NCBI GenBank assembly: GCA_016178685.1
Contig: JACOSU010000026.1
Location: 1 to 35,047, forward strand
Direction of reading: 5' to 3'
DNA: 35,047 nt
Source of the DNA: Candidatus Eiseniibacteriota bacterium
GTDB taxonomy: Bacteria; Eisenbacteria; RBG-16-71-46
The notes under the pieces were generated by a model that worked only from the letters and a program-made list of their open reading frames with translations, was not told the DNA's origin and searched no databases. How positions within the stretch are numbered: position 1 is the stretch's first letter; every line of letters begins with the position of its first letter. Below are positions 16,176 through 24,576 of this stretch, piece after piece. The position numbers were made by a program, and so were the translations under genes.

Positions 16176-17744
16176 GTGCACCGCACACTCCGGCCGCTTC
16201 CCGCAATGCTTGCGATCGCCGCCGTCACGATCCTGCTGCGCGTGTGGTTCCTTCCCGGCGCACGCGAAGACCGGATCACGCCCGACGGCGCGCGCTTCTT
16301 GAACCTCGCGCGCTGTATCTCGCGGGGCGAGGGCTTCTCCACCCCCGAAGCGTGGCCGGCATGGTTGAATCCCGCGCGGCTGCCCGCACCCGAGACCTTC
16401 AAGGAGCCCGGTTACCCGTACGCGATCGCGGCGCTGACCCCGATCGTGCGGGATCCGTTCCGCGCCGCTCTCTGGATCTCGCTGCTCGCGGGGCTGCTGC
16501 TGCCGTTCGTCGTCCATGCGCTGGGGCGTCGGCTCGAACCCGATCCGTGGGTGGCCTGGCTCGCGGCGATGTTCGCGGCGGCCAGCCCGGTGCTGATCGA
16601 GCAGTCGGTTTACGTCATGGCCGAATCGCTGTTCGCCCTGCTGCTGCTGCTGTCGTTCCTCGCCGCTGCGCCGACCTCCGGCGACGGGAGGCGTTTCGAT
16701 CAGCCACCCGCCGCGCGGCCCGCCGATTTCGTGGCGGGAATTTTCTTCGGGCTCTCGTTCCTGGTCCGGGGCCAGGCCCTGCTCGCTGCGCCCGCGCTGG
16801 TCGGGCTGCTGTGGAACGCGCCCGCTGGCCGCGTGAGGCTGCGGCGGTTGGGGGCGGCGGCGGCCGGGACGCTGATCGCCGTCGCGCCCTTCATCGCCCG
16901 CAACCTGCGCATCTTCGGATCGGCGTTCCACAGCGAAGTCGCGGCGTTCGGGCTGTGGCCCTACGCGGATCAGTTCCAGTTCACGCACTCGCTCGCGCGA
17001 CCGCCTTCGGCGGTGGGCTATGCGCTCGCTCATCTGCCGCGGGTCGCGCGCTACGCGGCTCACGGTCTGTGGCGCTTCGCCCGCTACTCGTTGCCGCACG
17101 ATCTGCTCGGTCACCCGTCGTGGCTGGTGCCGCTCGCGATCGGTGGGGTGGTCGCGCTGCGCAGGCCGCGGGTGTGGGGCTTTGCGCTCGGCTATCCGGC
17201 GCTCACCATGGCATTCATCCTCGGCGTCTACTGGGTGGCGCGCTACTTCGCGAGCGTCGCGCCGCTGCTCTGCCTGATCGCCGGACTCGGAGCGGCGCTG
17301 CTCCTCCATTCGATCGCGCGGGCCGGCGCGCCGCGCTGGGTGCAGGACGTGGTCGTGGTCGCACTCCTTCTGCTCGGCAGCCGGGTCCCGGTTTCGCACG
17401 CAGTGGGCCCCGCCGCGCCGGACTTCATGCCGGAGCTCTCGGGCGCGCGGCATCAGGCGGCGTTTCTGCGTGCCCATACGCGGCCCGATCAGGCGGTGAT
17501 GGCGGAGGCCACATCCTACTGGGCGTGGTTCAGCGACCGCCCCGCCGTGCATCCGGTGGTCGCCGACAGCGCGAGCTTCGAGGAAGTGATGCGCCGGCTG
17601 AACGTGCGTTACGCGGCGCTCCCGACCAGCCGGCTCGCCGAGTTCGCCGCGCGTTACCCGGGCGGGAGGCTGCCATCGGCTCTGGTGTTCGATCACGTGG
17701 ATCCGGCCGACGACGTCACTGTGTTCGAGGTGCGCCCGCGCTGA
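16176..17744 (+). CDS. Polytopic membrane glycosyltransferase, GT39-like
   Basis: A 522-residue membrane protein with roughly ten to twelve hydrophobic segments and a soluble C-terminal domain from about residue 410. The loop after the first helix carries acidic residues (TPDGARFLNLARCISRGEG) followed by TFKEPGYPYAIAAL, the GT-C fold pattern of PMT_2 glycosyltransferases with a catalytic Asp in the first outer loop. SPVLIEQSVYVMAESLFALL fits the third and fourth helices. It resembles the protein encoded at 5199-6545 in design. It should use a polyprenyl-phosphate sugar donor at the outer face of the inner membrane; the acceptor is unknown. The GTG start at 16176 is supported by the -10 box 7 bases upstream. 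Convergent with the ABC-F gene. Confidence 0.83.
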   Translation: MHRTLRPLPAMLAIAAVTILLRVWFLPGAREDRITPDGARFLNLARCISRGEGFSTPEAWPAWLNPARLPAPETFKEPGYPYAIAALTPIVRDPFRAALWISLLAGLLLPFVVHALGRRLEPDPWVAWLAAMFAAASPVLIEQSVYVMAESLFALLLLLSFLAAAPTSGDGRRFDQPPAARPADFVAGIFFGLSFLVRGQALLAAPALVGLLWNAPAGRVRLRRLGAAAAGTLIAVAPFIARNLRIFGSAFHSEVAAFGLWPYADQFQFTHSLARPPSAVGYALAHLPRVARYAAHGLWRFARYSLPHDLLGHPSWLVPLAIGGVVALRRPRVWGFALGYPALTMAFILGVYWVARYFASVAPLLCLIAGLGAALLLHSIARAGAPRWVQDVVVVALLLLGSRVPVSHAVGPAAPDFMPELSGARHQAAFLRAHTRPDQAVMAEATSYWAWFSDRPAVHPVVADSASFEEVMRRLNVRYAALPTSRLAEFAARYPGGRLPSALVFDHVDPADDVTVFEVRPR

Positions 17745-17783
17745 GCGACCGCGCGCCGGCACGGTGATCTGCGACGCTCGGAA

Positions 17784-19686
17784 TCAGCCCGGCCCGGCCA
17801 TGCGCTGCCACAGCGCGTCGAGCTCGGCGCGCAGCCGCTCGTATTCGGTGACCAAATCCTTCGCGCGCGCCCCATCGTGATAGACGGCGGGATCGACGAG
17901 TTGTTCTTCGAGCACCCGCAGCCGCGCCTCGCGCGTCTCGATCTCCTTCGCGATCCGCGCCGCGTCTTTCTCGCGTTTCTGGCGCTCGACACGCTTCGCC
18001 GCCCCGTCACCGCCGCGGGCCCTGGGGCGATTCGCGGCCGGGGCCGCGACCGGCACGCGCACCGGCACGTCGCTCGCGCTGCGGCGAGCGATCCGCGCCG
18101 ATTCGTAGTCGTCGTAGCCGCCCGGGTAGAGCACCACGCGGCCGTCGTTCACCTCGATCACGCGGGACGTGATGCGCGCCATCAGCGAGCGATCGTGGGT
18201 CACCACCAGCACCGATCCCGGGTATTGCTCGAGCGCGTCCTCCAGCACTTCCTTGCCCGCCAGGTCGAGATGGTGCGTGGGCTCGTCCAGCAGCAGCAGG
18301 TTCGTGGATTCCATCAGCATGCGCGCGATCGCCACGCGCTGGCGCTCTCCGCCCGAGAGCACCCGGCACGCCTTGAACACGTCGTCCCCGCTGAACAGAA
18401 AGTTCCCGAGCAGCGATCTCAGGCGCGGCCGCCATGCGGGCGGCGCCGTGTCCTCGAGCGCCTCGAGGACGGTGAGCGATCCGTCCAGCGTCTCGGCGGC
18501 GTGCTGGGCGAAGTAGCCGAGCCGCGTGTGCGGAAAGCTCTCGCGCGTGCCCTCGCGCGGAGCGAGCTGATCCGCGAGCACCCTCAGCAGCGTGGTCTTT
18601 CCCGCTCCGTTTGCGCCCACGATCGAGATCTTGTGGTCGCGATCGATCTCGACGTTTGCGCCCGTGAAGACGTCGGGACCGCCGGGGTAGGCGAACGAAA
18701 CGTCCTTGAGGCGCACCAGCGTGCGTCCCGCGTGGGGCGGATCCGGAAAGTGGAACCGGATGTGTTGCGCGCGGCGCGGAATGACAACGCGCTGGGTCTG
18801 CAACCGCGCGATCTGCTTCCTCTTGCTCTGGGCCTGCGACGCCTTGGTGTTTTTCGCGCCGAAGCGCTCGACGAAGCGATTGAGCTGCGCGATCTTCTGC
18901 TCGAGCTGTTGGTTGTGCGCCTCCAGCTGCTCGCGCCGCAGTTCCTTCTCCTCGAGGTAGCGCGTGAACGTCATCGGATAGTCGGCGAGCTGTCCGTGAT
19001 CGAGCTCCTTGACGTGGGTGGCCACGCGGTCGAGGAACACGCGATCGTGCGACACCACGACCAGGCCGCCGTGAAATTCCTCGAGGTAGTCCTCGAGCCA
19101 CTCCATCGCCGGCAGGTCGAGATGATTCGTCGGCTCGTCGAGGAACAACAGCGTCGGATCGGTCAACAGGAGCGCGGCGAGTGCGGCGCGCATGCGCCAG
19201 CCGCCCGAGAACTGCTCGAGCGGACGGTCCTGATCGGCGGTCGCGACTCCCAGCCCGGCCAGCCCGCGGCGCGCCGGCGTGCTCGTCGCGCAGCTCGAGG
19301 TGGTGCTGCAACTCGCCGGCGCGCTCGAGCCATGCCTCCAGGTGCGGATCCTCGGGGGAGATGCCGCCCAGCCGGGCATGGAGTTCGTCGAGCTCCTCGC
19401 GCATGCCGAGCAACTCACGGTGCGCCTCCATGGCGCGCGCGAGCACGGTGCCGTCAAATCGCTCCGCGGCCTCCTGGGGCAGATAGCCGAAGCGAGTGCC
19501 TCGCGCCATCACGCGCACCCCGGATTCGGGCGCGAACTCGCCGAGCATCACGCGGATCAACGTGGTCTTGCCGGTGCCGTTCGGGCCCACCAGGGCGCAG
19601 CGGTCGCCCGGCGAGAGCACCCAGTCGAGCCGGTCGAACAGGACCCGCTGGCCAATGCGATAGCGCAGATTCTGCAGCTGGATCAC
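17784..19686 (-). pseudogene. ABC-F family ATPase, reading frame broken near 19265-19280
   Basis: The two halves together make a full ABC-F protein of about 634 codons. The N-terminal part, from GTG 19686 (GGGGAG site at 19692-19697), reads IQLQNLRYRIGQRVLF, Walker A GPNGTGKTT and GELQHHLELRDEH. The frame then shifts. The rest reads RRGLAGLGV, signature FSGGWRMR, Walker B LLFLDEPTNHLD, the ABC-F linker, second Walker A GANGAGKTT, LSGGERQR, LLLDEPTHHLD and a C-terminal coiled coil to the stop at 17784. ABC-F proteins act on ribosomes, as translation factors or antibiotic-resistance proteins. The span is one base over a multiple of three, which fits a single extra base, though a few residues also seem missing. 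Either the gene is inactivated or the sequence has an error; no slippery run is present to suggest programmed frameshifting. Confidence 0.82.
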
Positions 19687-19763
19687 GCATTCTCCCCTGG
19701 ACAATGGCGGCGTGCCGGTCGCCGTGGCGTCGGTCAACGCGATGGGTGGACGCGCGCGATTCG

Positions 19764-19793
19764 TTGACAGTGGCGCGCGGTGGAACGGATAAT
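19764..19793 (+). promoter_or_regulatory. Near-consensus sigma-70 promoter
   Basis: TTGACA (19764-19769), an 18-base spacer and GATAAT (19788-19793). The -35 is a perfect consensus and the -10 has one mismatch, the best promoter in the window. Transcription should begin near 19800, about 70 bases before the coding start at 19869. It is divergent from the ABC-F gene. Confidence 0.7.
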
Positions 19794-19868
19794 GACACGG
19801 GCTCATCCTGGGGGCCGCCACCGCACCTCGAGGCCCTCTCCTCCGGTCATCGGAAAGGATCACGCGCC

Positions 19869-21860
19869 CTGCGACGCTCGCTCCGCACCGGACTGACGCT
19901 GGCCATTCCGCTGGCCGCGCTGATCGCTCTGGGCACGCCCGCCCGGGGCGCCTGGATGATTCCGCCCGCCCCTTACTGGCCCAAGGACTTCAGCCTCGTC
20001 AAGAAGGATGGTGTCTACCACCTCTTCTACATCCGGCGCAACGTGAACCTGCCCGCGGCCGAAACCGAAAACGACTTCGGCCATGCGGAAAGCTACGACC
20101 TGGTCCACTGGACGCAGAGGCCGCCGGTGCTCGCGACGCGCGATTCCTCGTGGGACAACGCGCACGTGTGGGCACCGAGCGTGGTGCTGCGCGACAGCGT
20201 GTACTGGATGTTCTACTGCGGCGTCACCGGCCAGAGCGGGTTCTACAATTCCTACCAGCGGATCGGGGTCGCGACCTCGACCGACCTCGAAAATTGGAAT
20301 CGCCTGGATGCTCCGGTGTTCTCGTGCGACCAGGTGCCGTGGGCGTTCTGCGATTCGCTCAACGCGCTCACCGGATTCCGGGATCCGTTCGTGATGCCCG
20401 ACCCCGGCACGCCCGGAAACTGGCTCATGTACTACACGGCGAACGCCGACTCCGATTCCACGAACATGGTGGTGGGGGTCGCGTCCTCGAGCGGAGACTT
20501 CACGCAATGGAGCGACGTCAAGCCGCTGTGGGACACGTACCGCGCGACCTCCGGCTCGGGGGTCGCCGAGTCGCCGCACCTGTTCCTTCACGACGGACTC
20601 TGGTACCGGTTCACCACCGCGAACGGAACCCAGCCGATCGCGTTCGCCACCAGCCCCGATCCGCTCGCCGATCCCTCAGGCTGGACCCCGCGCGGGCGAC
20701 TCGGCGACATGCTCGGCTACTACACCGGATCGTGGTTCGCCTCCGAGCACCTGCAGGACGGGCTGGTCGAATACTTCGCCTGGGTGAATGGTGACCGGAT
20801 CGAGATGTACCGCATGGCGTGGTCTGACACCGCGCGTTTTTCCCTGGTCCAGCCCGACCTGTTCCATGTCACCGACCTGCGCTGGGAGGCGGACACGGTT
20901 CGGGCGGGTCACGACGTGAACCTGAGATTCGCGGCCGTGAACTGGTTCAACCGGATGGCGCCGATCGAGACCCGGCTGCTCGATTCGCTGGGGGAAGCGA
21001 CCGCGGTCGCGCCCGAATCGCTGGGGCTCCCGAGCCTGGTGCCGATCTACTCCGACACCACGCGCTGGACCTGGACCGCGAGGCTCTGGCCGCCGGGCTC
21101 GAGCGGCCCGATGCGGCTGGCGGTGCGCCTCCCGGATCAGACCGCCTCAACGCCGCGCGCGATCATCGTGCTTCCCGACACGCTGAGCGCACCGCCCGAT
21201 TCGTTCCGCGTCACGCGGCTGTTCTGGAGCGCCGACACCGTGCGGCGTGGAGACACGGCGTATCTCGGGATCGTGGCGAGGCACGGGGTCGGACGCTCGA
21301 TTGCGCTCGCGGCGTTCACGGCCGACTCCCTGGGATCGCTCACCAGCGTGCCGCTCGATTCACTCGGACTTCCCGCACAGGTGACGCTCACCGGCGACAC
21401 CACGTCCGTGACGTGGGCCAGCCGGACGTGGCCGGACTCGGTGGCGCCGCATCCCGTCACGCGCGTGGTGGTGGCGAACGAATCGCTCGCCACCGCGCCG
21501 CCTTTGACGGTGCTGCCCGAAATCCTGCGGCCGCGGCAGCCGCGGCCAGTGCCAATCCCGCCCCGCCCGCCTTCGGATGACGATGGCCTCATTCTGAAGG
21601 CCGCGAGCACGATGCGGGCCGGGGGGGAGGTCGCGTTCCTGGTCGGGCTGCCCGAGCCGATGGACGTGCGGCTCGAGTTGTTCGACATCCAGGGCCGCCG
21701 CGTCTCCTTGCTCGCGGAGCGCAGGCTGGCCCGCGGCGCAACCGTGATCGCGTGGGACGGGCGCCGCAGCGACGGCAGCGCAGCGGGAGCCGGGGTTTAT
21801 TTCGCGCGCCTCACCACCCCGAACTCGATGCGCATCGCGCGCACCGTGCTGCTGCCGTAG
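19869..21860 (+). CDS. Secreted five-bladed beta-propeller glycosidase (GH43/GH32-like) with duplicated module and FlgD-like C-terminus; apparent CTG start
   Basis: About 663 residues. A signal peptide (RRSLRTGLTLAIPLAALIAL, then PARG) is followed by a propeller domain to about 330. Candidate catalytic residues are Asp40 in PKDFSLVKKDGVYHLFYI, Asp172 in GFRDPFVMPD and Glu234 in AESPHLFLHDG, the Asp/Asp/Glu layout of GH43/GH32. Two related modules of about 100 residues follow (RWEADTVRAG and FWSADTVRRG; ESLGLPSLV and DSLGLPAQV). A Pro-rich hinge leads to a C-terminal FlgD-like Ig fold (LELFDIQGRRVSLL, VIAWDGRRSDGS, GAGVYFARLTT), common as an export or anchoring tail. No ATG, GTG or TTG fits: GTG 19770 lies inside the promoter. 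CTG 19869 has GGAAAGGA (19852-19859) 9 bases upstream. The sugar substrate is unknown. Confidence 0.82.
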   Translation: MRRSLRTGLTLAIPLAALIALGTPARGAWMIPPAPYWPKDFSLVKKDGVYHLFYIRRNVNLPAAETENDFGHAESYDLVHWTQRPPVLATRDSSWDNAHVWAPSVVLRDSVYWMFYCGVTGQSGFYNSYQRIGVATSTDLENWNRLDAPVFSCDQVPWAFCDSLNALTGFRDPFVMPDPGTPGNWLMYYTANADSDSTNMVVGVASSSGDFTQWSDVKPLWDTYRATSGSGVAESPHLFLHDGLWYRFTTANGTQPIAFATSPDPLADPSGWTPRGRLGDMLGYYTGSWFASEHLQDGLVEYFAWVNGDRIEMYRMAWSDTARFSLVQPDLFHVTDLRWEADTVRAGHDVNLRFAAVNWFNRMAPIETRLLDSLGEATAVAPESLGLPSLVPIYSDTTRWTWTARLWPPGSSGPMRLAVRLPDQTASTPRAIIVLPDTLSAPPDSFRVTRLFWSADTVRRGDTAYLGIVARHGVGRSIALAAFTADSLGSLTSVPLDSLGLPAQVTLTGDTTSVTWASRTWPDSVAPHPVTRVVVANESLATAPPLTVLPEILRPRQPRPVPIPPRPPSDDDGLILKAASTMRAGGEVAFLVGLPEPMDVRLELFDIQGRRVSLLAERRLARGATVIAWDGRRSDGSAAGAGVYFARLTTPNSMRIARTVLLP

Positions 21861-21880
21861 TCGCGCCCGGCGCTCGGGTT

Positions 21881-21905
21881 CGCGGCGGTTCAGCGATCCG
21901 CCGCG
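21881..21905. terminator. GC hairpin between convergent genes
   Basis: CGCGGCGG (21881-21888) pairs perfectly with CCGCCGCG (21898-21905) around a 9-base loop. It lies between two convergent stop codons (21860 and 21969). There is no T-run, so intrinsic termination is uncertain. Confidence 0.35.
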
Positions 21906-21968
21906 GCGCCGCGGTTCGCTGTCGCCGTCGCTTCGCGATCGCGTGCCGCGCGGCCAGCACCGCGCGCT

Positions 21969-23084
21969 TCACATCAGATTTTCGGGATTGAGACCTTCGA
22001 GATCCGGCGTGACGAACCGCCCGTCCTTGCGGATCCGCTGGTCGTCGAACCAGATCTCGCCGCCGCCGAACTCGGGGCGCTGGATCAGCACCAGATCCCA
22101 GTGCACCTGCGAGCGGTTGCCGTTGTCGGCGGTGGTGTACGCCTGCCCGGGAGTCAGGTGGAGGGAGCCCGCGATCTTCTCGTCGAACAGCGTGTCCTTC
22201 ATCGGCGTCGTGATGTAGGGATTGAATCCGAGCGAGAACTCGCCGATCGAGCGCGCTCCTTCGTCGGTGTTGAGCATCGCATCGAGACGGTCCTGCGGAC
22301 TGCCGCTCGCGCGCACGATCCTGCCGCGCTCGAACGTGAACGAGATGTTCTCGAACGTGGTCCCCAGGTAGAGGGAAGGCGTGTTGTACGAGATCGTGCC
22401 TTCGATCGAATCGCGCACCGGGGCCGTGAAACATTCACCGTCGGGAAGATTGCGGCGTCCCTCGCACGGCACCACGCCGATCCCGCGAATGCTGAACCTG
22501 AGATCGGTGCCGGGGGAGAGGATGCGCACGCGGTCGGTGCGCTCCATGCGCGCGACCAGCGGCCGCATCGCCTCGCCCATCCGCGCGTAGTCCAGCGTGC
22601 AGACCCGGTAGAAGAGATCTTCGAACTGTTCGGTGCTCATGTTCGCCATCTGGGCCATGGACGGGGTGGGGTAGCGCAGCACCACCCAGCGCGTGTGATT
22701 GACCCGGTAGTCGAGTTGCACCGGCCGCGCCACCAGGCGGCTGTACATCCCCATGCGATCCGACGGCACGTCCGAGAGCTCGGAACTGTTGCCGGCGCCG
22801 CGCAGTCCGACGTACGCCTGCACCTTCTGCATCTGGAACAGCTCGATCTCGCTCTGGAGCCTGAACTGGGCTTCCCCGCCGCCCGCGATCAGCGCGCGAT
22901 TCACGGCGTTGTCGCGCAGCGCCACGATCGGCACGCCCTCTGCGCGTTGCACCGCCTCGACCAGGTCCAGCACCAGACCGTCGGCGACATCGAAGGCCTC
23001 GATCAGGACCGCTTCGCCGGCCTTGAGCTGAGTGGAGTGCCGCACGATGACGTCGGCAAGTCGGGCGTTGCGCGGGTCGCGCAT
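21969..23084 (-). CDS. M29 family aminopeptidase
   Basis: A 371-residue metallopeptidase of the M29 (thermophilic aminopeptidase, AmpS/PepS) family. Matching stretches are VIVRHSTQLKAGEAVLIEAF near the N-terminus, PCEGRRNLPDGECFTAP with a metal-binding Glu, GTISYNTPSLYLG, GEFSLGFNPYI, DEKIAGSLHLTPGQAY with the next Glu and His ligands, and QVHWDLVLI with the final His-x-Asp pair. The ligand set is complete, so it should be an active cocatalytic metal aminopeptidase, probably cytoplasmic. I chose the ATG at 23084 because GGAGG (23091-23095 on the minus strand) is 6 bases upstream; a TTG at 23102 would add six residues. It is divergent from the oxidoreductase gene. Confidence 0.92.
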   Translation of the reverse strand: MRDPRNARLADVIVRHSTQLKAGEAVLIEAFDVADGLVLDLVEAVQRAEGVPIVALRDNAVNRALIAGGGEAQFRLQSEIELFQMQKVQAYVGLRGAGNSSELSDVPSDRMGMYSRLVARPVQLDYRVNHTRWVVLRYPTPSMAQMANMSTEQFEDLFYRVCTLDYARMGEAMRPLVARMERTDRVRILSPGTDLRFSIRGIGVVPCEGRRNLPDGECFTAPVRDSIEGTISYNTPSLYLGTTFENISFTFERGRIVRASGSPQDRLDAMLNTDEGARSIGEFSLGFNPYITTPMKDTLFDEKIAGSLHLTPGQAYTTADNGNRSQVHWDLVLIQRPEFGGGEIWFDDQRIRKDGRFVTPDLEGLNPENLM

Positions 23085-23314
23085 CTCGAACCTCCGTGGC
23101 AATCTCGATCTCAGATCCGGCGGGATCGAAATCTATCATGAGCCGGGCCCGGAGGGAGCCCGCCGCCGTGACGGACGCGGCGCCGGACCCGACCGGCGCG
23201 TCCCGCTAAGGGTTGACCGCGGGCGGCGCGCCCCGCAGTCTCCCCATGTCGAGTTCATTCCCTTCGGAAATTCCGCTTCAGCGGGCGCCGTTCGATTCGT
23301 GCGCCGGGGATGCC

Positions 23315-24403
23315 ATGAGCCGTTTTCGCGTCGCGATTCTGGGCACCGGTTTCGGGCGCAGCGTGCAGGCTCCCGGATTTCAGCGCCATCCCGGCTTCGA
23401 CCTGGTGGCGATCGCCGGTTCCCGGCCAGAGAAGACGCGGCGCATCGCGGACCAGCTCGGAATCCCGGAAGCCTTCGACGACTGGCGGCAACTGCTCGAT
23501 CAGGCGAAACCCGACCTCGTGAGCATCGCCACACCGGCCGATCTGCATCACCCGATGATGCTGGAGGCGCTCGCGCGCGGCGCGCACGTGCTGTGCGAGA
23601 AGCCGACCGCCCTCCACCGATTTCAGGCCGCCGAGATGCGCGACCGCGCCCGCTCTCTCGGGCGCCTGGCGGGGATCAATCACGAGTTCCGGTTCTTTCC
23701 GGCGCGCCGTCTCGCGCTGCGTCTGGCGCGGGAAGGCGCGATCGGGACGGCTCGGCGCGGAGAAATCCTGGGGCGTTATCCGATCTGGCCGACACCGCAG
23801 GCGCGCGGGCCGACCTGGCTCTCGGAGCAATCGCGCGGAGGCGGAATCCTGGGCGCGCTCGGGTCGCACCACACCGACTGCTTCCGCACCTTCTTCGGGG
23901 AACCCGAGAGCGTGCTGGCATCGGTGCGCGTGGACCAGCCGCGTCGCGGGCCCACGCCGGCCGAGCCCGAATCCGCGATCGCGACCGCCGACGACGGCTG
24001 CACCCTCGAATACCGTTTCGCGAACGGTGCGACCGGGCTGATCGACTTGAGCGCGACGGCCCCCTATCGCTGGGAGCGATTCGAGATCCACGGCAGCACC
24101 GGATCGCTGCGCTGGGATGAGACCGGTTACCGCCTGTGGCACATCGCGGCCGGAAGCGATCCAGAGGAGATCGAGATTCCCGCCGAACTGCGGCTCTCCC
24201 GGCGGGAGGGGGATCCGGCGCTGGCCGCGCCGTTCGCCGTGCTCGTGGATGGATTTCATCGCGCGCTGCTCGGCGAAGGCCGGCTCGATCCGGATTTTCA
24301 GGATGCGGTCGCGGTACAGAGCGCGCTCGATGCCGCGCGCGCCTCGAACTCCGCCGGCGCGCGCATGCGCGTCGAGATCCCGGCCGCGATCGAAGCGCGC
24401 TGA
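23315..24403 (+). CDS. Gfo/Idh/MocA family NAD(P)-dependent oxidoreductase
   Basis: A 362-residue protein. The N-terminal Rossmann fold shows FRVAILGTGFGRSVQAPGFQ, and VSIATPADLHHPMMLEALAR leads to the conserved CEKPTALHRFQAAEM, with the catalytic-type Lys of the EKP motif. The C-terminal alpha/beta domain has GGGILGALGSHHTDCFRTFF, which includes the G..D.GxH-like position, and FEIHGSTGSLRWDE. These enzymes oxidise or reduce sugars, inositols and related compounds; the substrate is unknown. The ATG at 23315 puts the Rossmann strand at the N-terminus and has GGGGA upstream. An in-frame ATG at 23246 would add 23 residues without recognisable pattern. Confidence 0.9.
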   Translation: MSRFRVAILGTGFGRSVQAPGFQRHPGFDLVAIAGSRPEKTRRIADQLGIPEAFDDWRQLLDQAKPDLVSIATPADLHHPMMLEALARGAHVLCEKPTALHRFQAAEMRDRARSLGRLAGINHEFRFFPARRLALRLAREGAIGTARRGEILGRYPIWPTPQARGPTWLSEQSRGGGILGALGSHHTDCFRTFFGEPESVLASVRVDQPRRGPTPAEPESAIATADDGCTLEYRFANGATGLIDLSATAPYRWERFEIHGSTGSLRWDETGYRLWHIAAGSDPEEIEIPAELRLSRREGDPALAAPFAVLVDGFHRALLGEGRLDPDFQDAVAVQSALDAARASNSAGARMRVEIPAAIEAR

Positions 24404-24492
24404 CGGAACGCGTCCGATCCGCCGGCGCGCATGCGTCACGCGCGCGTTCAGCTACGAATCTCCCGGCAGTCGAAACGCAACCCGTGCGCGAG

Positions 24493-24521
24493 TTGGACCG
24501 CGCGCCATGCTCGGCTATACT
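24493..24521 (+). promoter_or_regulatory. Sigma-70-type promoter
   Basis: TTGGAC (24493-24498), a 17-base spacer and TATACT (24516-24521). The expected start of transcription is near 24528. That gives the gene at 24577 a leader of about 50 bases containing GAGGAGGG (24562-24569). Confidence 0.65.
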
Positions 24522-24576
24522 GCGGGCGACCGCATCATCGTCCACGCCTGCGTCACAGGCCTGAGGAGGGCACGTC

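Noticed and set aside
19262..19290. Programmed ribosomal frameshifting in the ABC-F gene
   Set aside because: There is no slippery heptamer or homopolymer and ABC-F genes are not known to use frameshifting. A mutation or sequence error is simpler.
17877..19860. A very long plus-strand open frame (17877-21860) whose first half could look like a giant protein
   Set aside because: Its first 660 codons are antisense to the ABC-F motifs and have only composition-driven Arg/Ala sequence. The real gene starts at the signal peptide near 19869.
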